DNA of 14,969 bases. It comes from Bacteroidales bacterium UBA3754. Lineage in GTDB: Bacteria; Bacteroidota; Bacteroidia; Bacteroidales; UBA1715. Position 1 is the first letter of the stretch; every line of letters starts with the position of its first letter. The stretch spans positions 1 to 14,969 of the forward strand of contig DFGI01000020.1 in NCBI GenBank assembly GCA_002371705.1, given 5' to 3'. The notes under the pieces are model-generated. The model worked only from the letters and a program-made list of their open reading frames with translations, was not told the origin of the DNA and did no database searches. A program made the position numbers and the translations under genes. Shown piece after piece: positions 1 to 7,805 of the stretch.

Positions 1-3000
1 GTTGGCGATATGACAGCGACGGTTGCCGGTCTCGAAACGTACGATGTAAGTTATTGGGTAACCCGCACAAAGGTTGTTTCCAACGATTTGAGCTGCGAAA
101 GCGAGCCAGCCGAGGTTAAATTGATATTGGCAGAATGTCCGTGGGCAGCGCCTGATGTTGACAATATAGTAATCTGTAGCGAAGATGCATTGCCAAATCT
201 TGAGGCAACTCCTGGCGATTTGTCAAATGCCACAGCTGCGGGCGTAACAGGATGGCGTTGGGTTAACGCCACGGCAGGAACCCAGGATGAAAACACCAAT
301 AGTTCGTACGCCACAGCATTGGCAAATGAGGTTACGGAAACTACGGTAACCACATTCAAGGTAAGCTACAAGGCTGCTGAAAAAATGAGTCAGGCTGAAT
401 GTTGGAGTCCTGAAAAAACTGTTACTGTAACCGTTAATGCGTTGCCAGTTGTGGCTGTTGATTTGATTGGAACTTCGCAGAACGGCGGTGAAATTGGCAT
501 ATTGTGCTACGATGGTGGTGACTTTATGGCAACAGCTACTGCTAACGGCGTTCGTGCCGAAGGCGGTCAGTGGTCGGTAACAGAATTGGCATCGTTGATT
601 GACGAAAATTCTGGTATCATCAACCCAACGCTCAGCAAAGACAACGGTGAACCAGCCGATGGCAACTATACTGCCCACTTTGAATATACCGACGGCAATG
701 GCTGTAAAAACACTGCTGAACGTGCATTCACGGTAGAATATGCCGAAATTCCAACAACTGAAAAATACGTTGGAATGACTTCTAATCCTATCCCAGTTGT
801 TTTGGAGGCTGGAAATATAGAAAACGGCACAGGTCTTCAAATTCCTACGGTTGTTAGTTGGTATCGTACTGAAACATCTCGTAATGAATTGAGCGACAAT
901 GCTAATCCTTGGACAGTTGATGAGTCAATTATCAACCCAGCGGAACAAACTGAAGGTGAAGGAATTGAATTATATGTTTCGCAAACAGTTAATGGTTGTG
1001 TGAGCGAACGAAAGAAACAAGAGGTTATGATTGTTGACTGTCCGTGGACGGTTGAAACAGTTACCGATGCCGAAACCTGCGAAGGCATAGCTTTTGCCGA
1101 TGGTATGGGAGCAACTGCGAATGCTGGTGCTACTCCTACTAAATGGAGTTGGTCAGCTTCCGCTGATGTTTTGAACGAAATTCCAGGAGAGGAAGGCGCT
1201 GAATCAACTTACAGCCAATCTGATGTTGCAAGTGCAGGAGTAACAACATATTATGTTCGCTACTATGCATACTATGACAAAGGTCAGGATTATTGCTGGT
1301 CTGCTCCTCGTGAGGTGACTTCAACAGTTCACAGCAATCCTGTTGTGACATTCAATGCTGAGGACCCTGCATCAGTATGTTTTACCGACGGTGATTCACG
1401 TGTACGCGTTGTGGTAACTCCAGGTAACAACGGCCAAGGCGTTTCGAATGCTATCGCTTCAACGCAATGGTCAACTTCTGGTAGCGATGATTCATTCTCT
1501 ACACAAACAGAAACGTATGCGTACTTCAACACGTTGAAACAAGCACAAGAAACTGATGAATATACAATCACCGTTAAAGCGGAAGATGTGAAAGGTTGTA
1601 AGGGCGAAAATGAACGTACAATAAAAGTTATCTATTTGCCAAAACCAACAACCGAAGGCTTCTACGCTATGACAAGCCAGACGAATGATGTGGTTGTGAA
1701 AGTCACATCCGATGTTGCAGATGGCGCGTCAATCCATTGGTTCGACTACGAAGCTGGTATGACACCAGATGTTCGTAAAAACAAGAATGACAATGGCGAC
1801 GGCGCTACGTGGAGCACAGGTCTTCCTTACGACCGCGAAATAGAAAAAACATATTATGCCCGTCAATACGATGGCTCTGCTGATTGTTATTCAGAAGCAG
1901 CTGAAGCATTGGTACGTTTGGTTCCTTGTCCTATTCCAAATGTGAACATAGATGCTCCTGTAGCCTGCGTATATGATGTGGCTGGTGGCGCTGCTGTAAT
2001 GACAGCTACAACTGGCGATTGGAGCGAACGCGATGGTTCAAAATCTGAATTCCGCTTCTATACTTCAAACGACGCAACTGATTTTGTAACGGCTGACGAA
2101 AATGGCAAATATGATCCAAAAGATGCAGTTGCTACGGCTAATGTATATTCATATTATATATCAGAATACAACGCATTGCCGTTGGAAGGCTTGACAAATC
2201 CTGAAGGTTGTGAAGGCCGCAAGGTTAAAACAACCGTAACAATCAACGAAACGCTTGCTCCTACAATCACTCCTGCTACCGATGCGGTTTGTGATGGTCA
2301 AACGGATAAATTGTCATTCAAAGCCACATTCAATGGTATGGGCTCTGGCGCAATCTGGTTCGAGGAAGATCCAGGAGCGTATGGCGTTCCTGCCGTTGAC
2401 GGTTCTCCAGTTCAGATGACATTCAGTCCAACTGGCAGTGAGCCAAATGAATATACAATTTATGCGGTTCGTTACGAAAATGGATGTTACAGTGAGAAAG
2501 CATCTGCTACCTATACGATTAAGCCAATTCCTGATGCTCCAGAATTGGAAGGCGCAGAAATCTGTTTCGAGGAAAGTAATGTGCCTGTAACGGCAGTAAA
2601 CCTTGAAGAAGGCGATGTAATCAATTGGTACTCTGATGATAAAGCTACACGTCCTATTTCGAAGAATACTGTATCGTATTTGTCGAAGGAATCTGAGGCA
2701 GACGAATATACATACTATGCTACAAGAACTGTCAATGGTTGCGAAAGTAGTTTGAAAATGGGTGGCGTTTCATCGGTAGTTTATACGATTAAACCATTGC
2801 CTCTGCCTCCACAAGTTGACTACAAACAATTGAACTGCGAATACGACGAACCAGTTACAATGAAGGCGTTGAATCCACTTGATAACACTGTGCCTGCTTC
2901 AAATGTGAAATGGTACAATGCATCGGATTTAACTACATCGCTCAACGAGGAATATGCTGATGTCTATACTGTTGACAAGGACGTTATGACTGCAGGTATC

Positions 3001-4809
3001 AAGAGATTCTTCGCTACTCAAACAGTGAATGGTTGTGAAGGTCCTACAAAATTGATTTCATTCAATGTGTATGCTAAACCTGAGTCTCCTAAGGTGACTG
3101 GTGCAAGTATTTGTCAGGGCGATACCATTTTCCCAACACTTTCTACTAATATGAGTATTGATATGTGGTGGTCTGACAGCTTAATGTCAACGCAAATCGA
3201 CAAGGGTTACACTCATACTCCACATCAATCCGAAGTAGGTAACTCAGATGTTACATACTATGTGACTCGTACTCAGAATGGATGTACTAGTGACACAGTT
3301 CCTGTTACACTTCGTGTGATACCAACTCCTACATTTACTATCAGTGATGATATCACATTGTGTATTTACGATGACATTGCTGAAATTAAGGCAGAAAACT
3401 TCAACCCTGAAATCAACGATGCTTCAACAGTGATGTGGAATGCTGGTAGAACCGATGGTGTGATGCGTGGTGTTACCGATGGTGTTGATCACACTATCGT
3501 ACCGTATGGAATTGTTACAGAGGCAACCGATTACACAATTTCAGCTACATATAAATATGTATCGGATGGTATCTTCTGTGTGAGCGAGCCAATCTCTATG
3601 CACTACAAGTTGATTGATCGTGCCCGTAAACCAATCGTGTTCTCGAAGATTATCTGCCAAGGCTCGGAAATCAAGGACTTGCAGGCATTGGGAAGCCAGC
3701 ACGTGGTATGGAAGAGCTTGGACGGAACGTTGCCGGAGGATTTCCACGGCCCGAAATACAAATTCCAACCAGGACAGGTTCTTGATACGGGAACATACCG
3801 TTTCGAAATCTACGACTTGAACATCTACAGCCTCGACGAGGAGGATGAGACGAACTCTCTCGGCTGTATGAGTATAGTTGACACCGTTTCGTTGGTGGTA
3901 GCACCTGGCGCACACACGAAGCTGTTTGGCCGCGACTCGGTATGTATGGGTGCGACGGGCGAGACCTACTACACGCAATATTCTGAGAACAGCCAGTACT
4001 TCTGGACAGTGACGGGCAACAACCTGAACTACTCGAAGGATGCAATGTCAACTTCGGTACGCTACATCGACTGGCTGGAACCAGGCGTTGACACCCTGAC
4101 GGTGTATGAACAGACATGGGCCGGCTGCGAGGGCTTCGACACGTTGATAGTAAAAATCGCGCCCGCTCCGATAGCCCACTACAATTGGACAATGCCAGGC
4201 TCATCGAACGTGATAGAGTTGAAGGACAGCACGGTACAGGACAGCCTGTGGACGACCGATGACAACGGTGAACCGCTTGCGATGCCAATAGAATACACAA
4301 TGGCATGGAACTTCGGCCATCAAGGCACCGACCCGTCGGAAATCGACACGGTTATTCCGTTCAACCAGAGAAACTTCCCAATCCACGAGGGAGGCTACCT
4401 CTACGGTTACAACTGTCCGATATTGACGGTTACGAACGACTTTGGTTGTACCGACAGCTACACGGAATGTGTGTTCGTGAACCTGTCATCGTCGCTGTAC
4501 GTTCCAACGGCATTCTCGCCGACGAACCCGGCACATGCGGTACGTACATTCCAACCGAAAGGCTTCAATTTGCAGACTTGCGAGATTTCAGTATATGACA
4601 AGTGGGGCAACCTGCTGTGGTTCTCGAACGAAGTGAAGGACGGCATGTTTGTAGGCTATTGGGATGGATGCTACGACGGCAAGCCAATGCAGTCCGACGT
4701 ATATATCTGGAAGATGGAGGCCACATTCCTCGACGGACAGGTATGGCAAGGTTTCGATGCTGGAAACGGCAAGAAGGTTAAATACGGTAGCGTATCGTTG
4801 GTACGATAA
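1..4809 (+). CDS. Giant Ig-repeat surface protein with T9SS type B sorting domain (5' partial)
   Basis: The reading frame is open at the window edge, so the signal peptide and true start lie upstream; about 1,600 residues are visible. Numbering here is from the first ATG at position 10. Most of the protein is a chain of Ig-like modules of the Ig_7/PKD-like kind, recognised by recurring strands such as YYVTRTQNGC, YYATRTVNGC and FFATQTVNGC, in which each NGC is followed by an acidic or serine-rich turn and a PxP linker. Residues about 1390-1493 resemble a PKD domain (WNFG, then LTVTNDFGCTDSY). Residues about 1496-1599 form the gliding-motility-associated C-terminal domain (VPTAFSPTN, ISVYDKWGNLLW, YWDGCYDGK, DVYIWKMEA), which in this family directs export through the type IX secretion system and cell-surface attachment. 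Likely a surface adhesin or structural protein; the ligand is unknown. The last about 1.2 kb is richer in GC than the rest (see findings). A strong terminator follows 20 bases later. Confidence 0.9.
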   Translation, partial: VGDMTATVAGLETYDVSYWVTRTKVVSNDLSCESEPAEVKLILAECPWAAPDVDNIVICSEDALPNLEATPGDLSNATAAGVTGWRWVNATAGTQDENTNSSYATALANEVTETTVTTFKVSYKAAEKMSQAECWSPEKTVTVTVNALPVVAVDLIGTSQNGGEIGILCYDGGDFMATATANGVRAEGGQWSVTELASLIDENSGIINPTLSKDNGEPADGNYTAHFEYTDGNGCKNTAERAFTVEYAEIPTTEKYVGMTSNPIPVVLEAGNIENGTGLQIPTVVSWYRTETSRNELSDNANPWTVDESIINPAEQTEGEGIELYVSQTVNGCVSERKKQEVMIVDCPWTVETVTDAETCEGIAFADGMGATANAGATPTKWSWSASADVLNEIPGEEGAESTYSQSDVASAGVTTYYVRYYAYYDKGQDYCWSAPREVTSTVHSNPVVTFNAEDPASVCFTDGDSRVRVVVTPGNNGQGVSNAIASTQWSTSGSDDSFSTQTETYAYFNTLKQAQETDEYTITVKAEDVKGCKGENERTIKVIYLPKPTTEGFYAMTSQTNDVVVKVTSDVADGASIHWFDYEAGMTPDVRKNKNDNGDGATWSTGLPYDREIEKTYYARQYDGSADCYSEAAEALVRLVPCPIPNVNIDAPVACVYDVAGGAAVMTATTGDWSERDGSKSEFRFYTSNDATDFVTADENGKYDPKDAVATANVYSYYISEYNALPLEGLTNPEGCEGRKVKTTVTINETLAPTITPATDAVCDGQTDKLSFKATFNGMGSGAIWFEEDPGAYGVPAVDGSPVQMTFSPTGSEPNEYTIYAVRYENGCYSEKASATYTIKPIPDAPELEGAEICFEESNVPVTAVNLEEGDVINWYSDDKATRPISKNTVSYLSKESEADEYTYYATRTVNGCESSLKMGGVSSVVYTIKPLPLPPQVDYKQLNCEYDEPVTMKALNPLDNTVPASNVKWYNASDLTTSLNEEYADVYTVDKDVMTAGIKRFFATQTVNGCEGPTKLISFNVYAKPESPKVTGASICQGDTIFPTLSTNMSIDMWWSDSLMSTQIDKGYTHTPHQSEVGNSDVTYYVTRTQNGCTSDTVPVTLRVIPTPTFTISDDITLCIYDDIAEIKAENFNPEINDASTVMWNAGRTDGVMRGVTDGVDHTIVPYGIVTEATDYTISATYKYVSDGIFCVSEPISMHYKLIDRARKPIVFSKIICQGSEIKDLQALGSQHVVWKSLDGTLPEDFHGPKYKFQPGQVLDTGTYRFEIYDLNIYSLDEEDETNSLGCMSIVDTVSLVVAPGAHTKLFGRDSVCMGATGETYYTQYSENSQYFWTVTGNNLNYSKDAMSTSVRYIDWLEPGVDTLTVYEQTWAGCEGFDTLIVKIAPAPIAHYNWTMPGSSNVIELKDSTVQDSLWTTDDNGEPLAMPIEYTMAWNFGHQGTDPSEIDTVIPFNQRNFPIHEGGYLYGYNCPILTVTNDFGCTDSYTECVFVNLSSSLYVPTAFSPTNPAHAVRTFQPKGFNLQTCEISVYDKWGNLLWFSNEVKDGMFVGYWDGCYDGKPMQSDVYIWKMEATFLDGQVWQGFDAGNGKKVKYGSVSLVR

Positions 4810-4822
4810 CAAAACCTAATAT

Positions 4823-4869
4823 AGAAACAAAAAAACGGCAAGAGTACTCTTGCCGTTTTTTTTGTTTCT
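4823..4869 (+). terminator. Strong intrinsic terminator
   Basis: A perfect 10-base-pair inverted repeat (CGGCAAGAGT / ACTCTTGCCG, 4836-4855) is flanked by seven A on the left and eight T on the right. The symmetry continues outward as AGAAAC and GTTTCT, so it can act on both strands. It closes the T9SS protein gene and insulates the next one. Confidence 0.93.
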
Positions 4870-4872
4870 GCA

Positions 4873-4903
4873 ATTGAGCATTGAGCATTAAACATTGAGC
4901 ATT
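4873..4903. repeat. Triplicated ATTGAGCATT motif
   Basis: Three copies of ATTGAGCATT lie at 4873-4882, 4880-4889 and 4894-4903, the first two sharing three bases. A fourth copy occurs 8 kb away at 12789-12798, also in an intergenic stretch. No function can be read from the sequence. Confidence 0.7.
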
Positions 4904-4933
4904 TATTTTAGTCCTCTAAACCAAAAAAAGTGC

Positions 4934-4963
4934 TTGCTTTTTGTAAAAAATACACTATCTTTG
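4934..4963 (+). promoter_or_regulatory. Bacteroidota-type promoter
   Basis: TTG at 4934-4936 is followed after 19 bases by TATCTTTG at 4956-4963, which matches the TAnnTTTG -7 element of Bacteroidota sigma-ABfr promoters. Transcription would begin about 4970, giving a leader of under 20 bases before the ATG at 4988. Confidence 0.75.
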
Positions 4964-4987
4964 TAATCCATATTTGATAAGGGTTTT

Positions 4988-5632
4988 ATGAGGAAATTTT
5001 ATCTGCTTTGCGTTATGTTTTTTTATACGGTAATCGCTCTTTCGCAGGAACATTTCGAAGGAGAGGTGAGTTACGTGAAAACATCATTTTCCGATACCTT
5101 ATATTATGTTTATACGATAAAAGATGATTGTGTGCGCATTGATGAATATGATAAGTATAAGCGCGCAATGAAAGCCTATATTGTAAATTTGGAGGACAAA
5201 TCAGTTATGGTTATAAATCCAAATAAGCAAGTTTATACACGTTTGGAATCATTCCCTGTTACCGACAAATACACGCAAAATATGCAAGTTGTGCATACGG
5301 GTAATTACAAATACATAAAAGGATACAAATGTAGTCAGTGGCGAGTTAAGAATATTGAGGAAAACACAGAAATAACCTATTGGGTGACTGGCGACAACTT
5401 CAATTTCTATACACCTATGTCGCAAGTAGCGATGACGCTCGAAGAACACTTTTTGTTTTTTAAGGCGTTACCTCAGTCAAAAATGCGTGGTGTGCTGCCT
5501 ATGCTCATTGAAAACAAAACATTACTTCGTGCGCCAAAGTCAACATTTAGCGTTACAGAAATAAAATCCCATCCCGTTGACTCTTCTGTTTTCAATATTT
5601 CACAATACCAGAAATTTGAAAATCTTCGATAA
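4988..5632 (+). CDS. Exported DUF4412-like protein
   Basis: A 214-residue protein with a type I signal peptide (hydrophobic stretch to residue about 17, likely cut after IALSQ, before EHFEG). The mature part is beta-rich: FEGEVSY, then DCVRIDEYD, AYIVNLEDKSVMVINP and YTRLE. That pattern is like DUF4412/LolA-like periplasmic or envelope proteins, where a hydrophobic half-barrel carries lipid-like ligands in LolA itself; the role of the DUF4412 branch is not established. A second half has a WRVKN/ITYWVT strand pair. The gene stands alone between a strong terminator and a non-coding region and has its own promoter, so it looks like a single-gene unit. The start at 4988 is supported by the signal peptide and by promoter spacing. 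The family call is tentative; the export call is firm. Confidence 0.85.
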   Translation: MRKFYLLCVMFFYTVIALSQEHFEGEVSYVKTSFSDTLYYVYTIKDDCVRIDEYDKYKRAMKAYIVNLEDKSVMVINPNKQVYTRLESFPVTDKYTQNMQVVHTGNYKYIKGYKCSQWRVKNIEENTEITYWVTGDNFNFYTPMSQVAMTLEEHFLFFKALPQSKMRGVLPMLIENKTLLRAPKSTFSVTEIKSHPVDSSVFNISQYQKFENLR

Positions 5633-5650
5633 GGGGAATTTTTCTACAAG

Positions 5651-5687
5651 TTCAATAACTTTTCCAGCATTTTGAATAGTTATTGAA
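5651..5687 (+). terminator. AT-rich inverted repeat, possible weak terminator
   Basis: TTCAATAACT (5651-5660) and AGTTATTGAA (5678-5687) are perfect reverse complements with a 17-base spacer, 18 bases after the stop of the DUF4412-like gene. The stem lacks GC and a following T-run, so it may be a weak terminator, an mRNA 3' stabiliser or a protein-binding site. Confidence 0.4.
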
Positions 5688-5753
5688 TTCGATTTCAAAC
5701 CAAAGTAAAAAGATACAATTTAGAAGAAAGTATATTTTTCTCTTCATTTACAG

Positions 5754-5781
5754 TTGTTTACCATAAAAAACATTATATTTG
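5754..5781 (+). promoter_or_regulatory. Promoter of the putative structured RNA
   Basis: TATATTTG at 5774-5781 is an exact TAnnTTTG -7 element. A TTG at 5754-5756 lies 17 bases upstream, slightly short of the 19-20 seen at the other promoters in this window. Transcription would start at about 5788, just before the helices described in the next entry. Confidence 0.65.
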
Positions 5782-5787
5782 TCGCAA

Positions 5788-6066
5788 GTTCATGCCGAAG
5801 CATTTTTTATGCGGTTGGGTGGGCTTGGACATATAGGAAGGCGTTTATCTGACGCTTTGTTTTAGGCTTTATGAAATCTCGCAAGTTTCTTAAATCCAAG
5901 TCTAAACATTGCAACGATGAATGTCTACGGGTTATGATATATAGGATAGCCATATCCTTGTCATAACGGCGTGGGCTTCGGCGTTGCTCGTTTATACTTG
6001 GATGGGCAATGCGAGAGCCTCATAAAGCGGGACGGGTAACAGATACTGATTCCACGCTTTTTTATT
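5788..6066 (+). ncRNA. Putative structured non-coding RNA, about 280 nt
   Basis: No convincing reading frame exists here, but the + strand folds well by eye. TGGGCTTGGA (5820-5829) pairs with TCCAAGTCTA (5895-5904), enclosing AAGGCGT/ACGCTTT (5838-5844/5852-5858). GTTATGA/TCATAAC (5931-5937/5961-5967) encloses AGGATA/TATCCT (5943-5948/5953-5958). GCGTGG (5969-5974) pairs with CCACGC (6052-6057), enclosing CGTTGC/GCAATG (5982-5987/6006-6011). The outer helix is followed by six T, like a terminator. AAAGCG (6024-6029) could pair with CGCTTT (6055-6060) as an alternative. I see none of the core motifs of tmRNA, RNase P RNA or SRP RNA, and cannot name a family. Ends are estimated from the promoter and T-run. 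It could be a free RNA or a long leader of the gene at 6231. Confidence 0.6.
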
Positions 6067-6069
6067 TTT

Positions 6070-6230
6070 AGCAGTAATCAATTTTGCTTGGGAGTCGGCA
6101 GAGAAAAAACAAATTTCTATGCAAAGGAAATTTTTGTTTTGCGTGCAAGAATGTGGTATTTGCTTTGGGGTAAATGCTGCAAGCGGGCTTTTATTTGAAT
6201 TGAATAGTAATCTTTTAAAATAAAGTATTT
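6070..6230. other. Non-coding stretch before the surface operon
   Basis: An AT-rich leader region with no reading frame and no convincing TAnnTTTG promoter. The bases just before the ATG at 6231 are A/T-only apart from a single G, as is usual for Bacteroidota translation starts. If no promoter lies here, the operon may be read through from the one at 5754-5781. Confidence 0.5.
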
Positions 6231-6734
6231 ATGAAACAGATTTTTCAAATTATTGGTGTGGGGATATGTTCCTCAATGTTGTTGATTGGTTGTGCATCAA
6301 CAAAACCTACAAAAACAACCTACAGTTTTTCGGAGTATCGTGCGGTGCAAGCATCGCAGACAGTTGCAACGGCTCCGCTGATTGCGGATTTGGTTGTGTC
6401 GGAAAAACGGGTTAATTACGCTGAACGCATTAACACGGTGATTTCCGAAATGACTGCGTCAGAAGCGAAAGCACTTGCCGACAAGGAGAAGGAAACGGTG
6501 ATTGCCAACGCCGTGAAAGCAAACAAGGCCGATGTGCTGGTTGCACCGATTATTGACATCCAAACCGACGCTAACGGCTATTTAGTAATTGAGGTTACTG
6601 GCTATCCCGCTTCGTACAAAAATTTTAGAAACGCCTCGAAAGACGATTTGTGGATTGTGGAGAAAAATTCTGCTCCAAAACAAGACGAAAAGAAAGCCGC
6701 AGTGCCTATAGCATTGCCGGGCAAGAAAAAGTAA
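6231..6734 (+). CDS. Small envelope lipoprotein, unknown function
   Basis: A 167-residue protein with a lipoprotein signal: hydrophobic core, then LLIGC with the lipidated cysteine at residue 21. The mature part contains APLIADLVVSEKRVNY near residue 50, a helical AKALADKEKETVIANAVKAN stretch, then ADVLVAPIIDI and EVTGYPASYKNFR near residue 120. The last pattern recurs, as far as I recall, in uncharacterised Bacteroidales lipoproteins, where the helix-to-strand ADVLV segment looks like a ligand- or protein-binding fold. The tail is lysine-rich. The next gene begins 63 bases after the stop and the one after overlaps it, so this is probably the first gene of a three-gene envelope operon. No enzyme motif is seen and no function is assigned. 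Confidence 0.85.
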   Translation: MKQIFQIIGVGICSSMLLIGCASTKPTKTTYSFSEYRAVQASQTVATAPLIADLVVSEKRVNYAERINTVISEMTASEAKALADKEKETVIANAVKANKADVLVAPIIDIQTDANGYLVIEVTGYPASYKNFRNASKDDLWIVEKNSAPKQDEKKAAVPIALPGKKK

Positions 6735-6797
6735 TTGAAATATAGTTTTTTTATTGGGACACGGCTCATTCCGTGTCTCTTTTTCTCATATCAAATT

Positions 6798-7805
6798 ATG
6801 AAACGATTTATCCCTTTTTTGTTTGCGTTAGCTCTGTTTCCTACGTTCCTACACGCACAAGGCGGACGTACCATTGTTACTCCTATGGAATCATCACGCA
6901 ACGTGATTACAAACGATTCGAAAGAAAATTCAAGTACACCACTTTATCAGGGAGACGACGATAAACCGTTGTGGCAAAGAATACAGGAAGAAAAAGAGGC
7001 ACAGGAACGTGCCGAAAAAGAGAAAGCAGAAGCAGAACGGCTTGAAAAAGAGCGTCTTGCACGAGAAAAATTCGTTGCCGACAGTCTTGAACAAGTTCGC
7101 ATTGCAAATGAAAGGGCGGAACTGGAACGACAAAGTAAAGAGAAAGAAGAAGCGGAACGGATTGAAAGAGAACGGCTGGCACGGGAACAATTCGTTGCCG
7201 ATAGTCTTGAACAAGTTCGCATAGCAAATGAAAGAGCGGAACTTGAGCGACAAAGAAAATTGCAAGCGGAAGAAAAAGCCAAACAAAAAGCTGAATGGAT
7301 TGCAACCATTCCAACATCAAACTTCTTTTTGTTGAACGGAGCATATTCCTCTTGCCCTCAATATAGTTTTGGGCTGACCTATGGCCACGTAAAAAGGTTT
7401 GGCTGGTACGCCAATGTGATGAGCAATTTTGGATTCCGATTCTCGGGAGAATACGAATCCGACGCCCAAGGTCGCATAAACGGCGAATATCCGTTTTATT
7501 CGGGAGCAAAAACATCGACTTATCTGTCGGCATCGGTAGGTGCGGTTGCCCGACTTCATATACCACTCTACCTTTATGGCGGAGTGGGCTACGGTTACCG
7601 TGGTGTGTTCTACGAACTTGCCTCGGGCGAATGGGCTTCGTGCAAGGCCGAAACCGCCTCGCAACACGGACTGCATTGGGAAGCGGGGCTGCTCTGCAAC
7701 ATAAAGGGCTTCGCTCTTTCGGGCGGTGTCTCGAACGCCACAAACTTTGACGCAAATTTCTTTGAAGCAAAAATTGGTATTGGCTGTTTTATAAATAAAA
7801 AATAA
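6798..7805 (+). CDS. Exported coiled-coil plus outer-membrane beta-barrel protein
   Basis: A 335-residue protein starting at ATG 6798, chosen because MKRFIPFLFALALFPTFLHA is a clean signal peptide; the longer frame from a TTG at 6735 puts the signal inside the chain. Residues about 55-165 are highly charged (ERAEKEKAEAERLEKERLARE) and should form a long alpha-helix or coiled coil, as in TolA-like periplasm-spanning linkers. This helix contains two copies of a 40-residue unit. From about residue 173 the sequence turns into alternating aromatic/small strands (FFLLNGAYSS, YSFGLTYGHV, YLYGGVGYGYRG, FEAKIGIGCF), which fits a small outer-membrane barrel of about eight strands. The likely picture is a barrel in the outer membrane with a helical arm in the periplasm. 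Its stop codon shares one base with the start of the next gene (taATG), so the two are translationally coupled. Confidence 0.85.
   Translation: MKRFIPFLFALALFPTFLHAQGGRTIVTPMESSRNVITNDSKENSSTPLYQGDDDKPLWQRIQEEKEAQERAEKEKAEAERLEKERLAREKFVADSLEQVRIANERAELERQSKEKEEAERIERERLAREQFVADSLEQVRIANERAELERQRKLQAEEKAKQKAEWIATIPTSNFFLLNGAYSSCPQYSFGLTYGHVKRFGWYANVMSNFGFRFSGEYESDAQGRINGEYPFYSGAKTSTYLSASVGAVARLHIPLYLYGGVGYGYRGVFYELASGEWASCKAETASQHGLHWEAGLLCNIKGFALSGGVSNATNFDANFFEAKIGIGCFINKK
7021..7260 (+). repeat. 120-bp tandem duplication in the coiled coil
   Basis: Two adjacent 120-base units, 7021-7140 and 7141-7260, differ at 16 positions by hand count (about 87% identity) and keep the reading frame. 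Each encodes 40 residues including FVADSLEQVRIANERAELER. The unit is an exact number of codons, so copy number can change without breaking the gene, altering the length of the helical arm. Confidence 0.93.

Noticed and set aside
3541..4306. Long minus-strand open frames (145 and 211 codons) opposite the T9SS protein
   Set aside because: They are antisense to a protein with clear domain content, have no start context or family signature, and are explained by the GC-richer codon use of that part.
5782..6066. DGR template RNA or retron RNA at this locus
   Set aside because: The sequence has no visible similarity to the 10249-10411 segment, and no reverse transcriptase lies in the window.
5788..6066. 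tmRNA, RNase P RNA or SRP RNA
   Set aside because: None of the conserved end or core motifs of these RNAs could be found.
6735..6797. TTG start extending the barrel protein by 21 residues
   Set aside because: It would bury the clean signal peptide that begins at ATG 6798.
6907..7770. Several minus-strand frames up to 287 codons opposite the coiled-coil/barrel gene
   Set aside because: The charged repeat on the + strand lacks codons whose complement is a stop. The antisense products are low-complexity (Ser/Arg/Phe-rich) and repeat with the same 120-base period.
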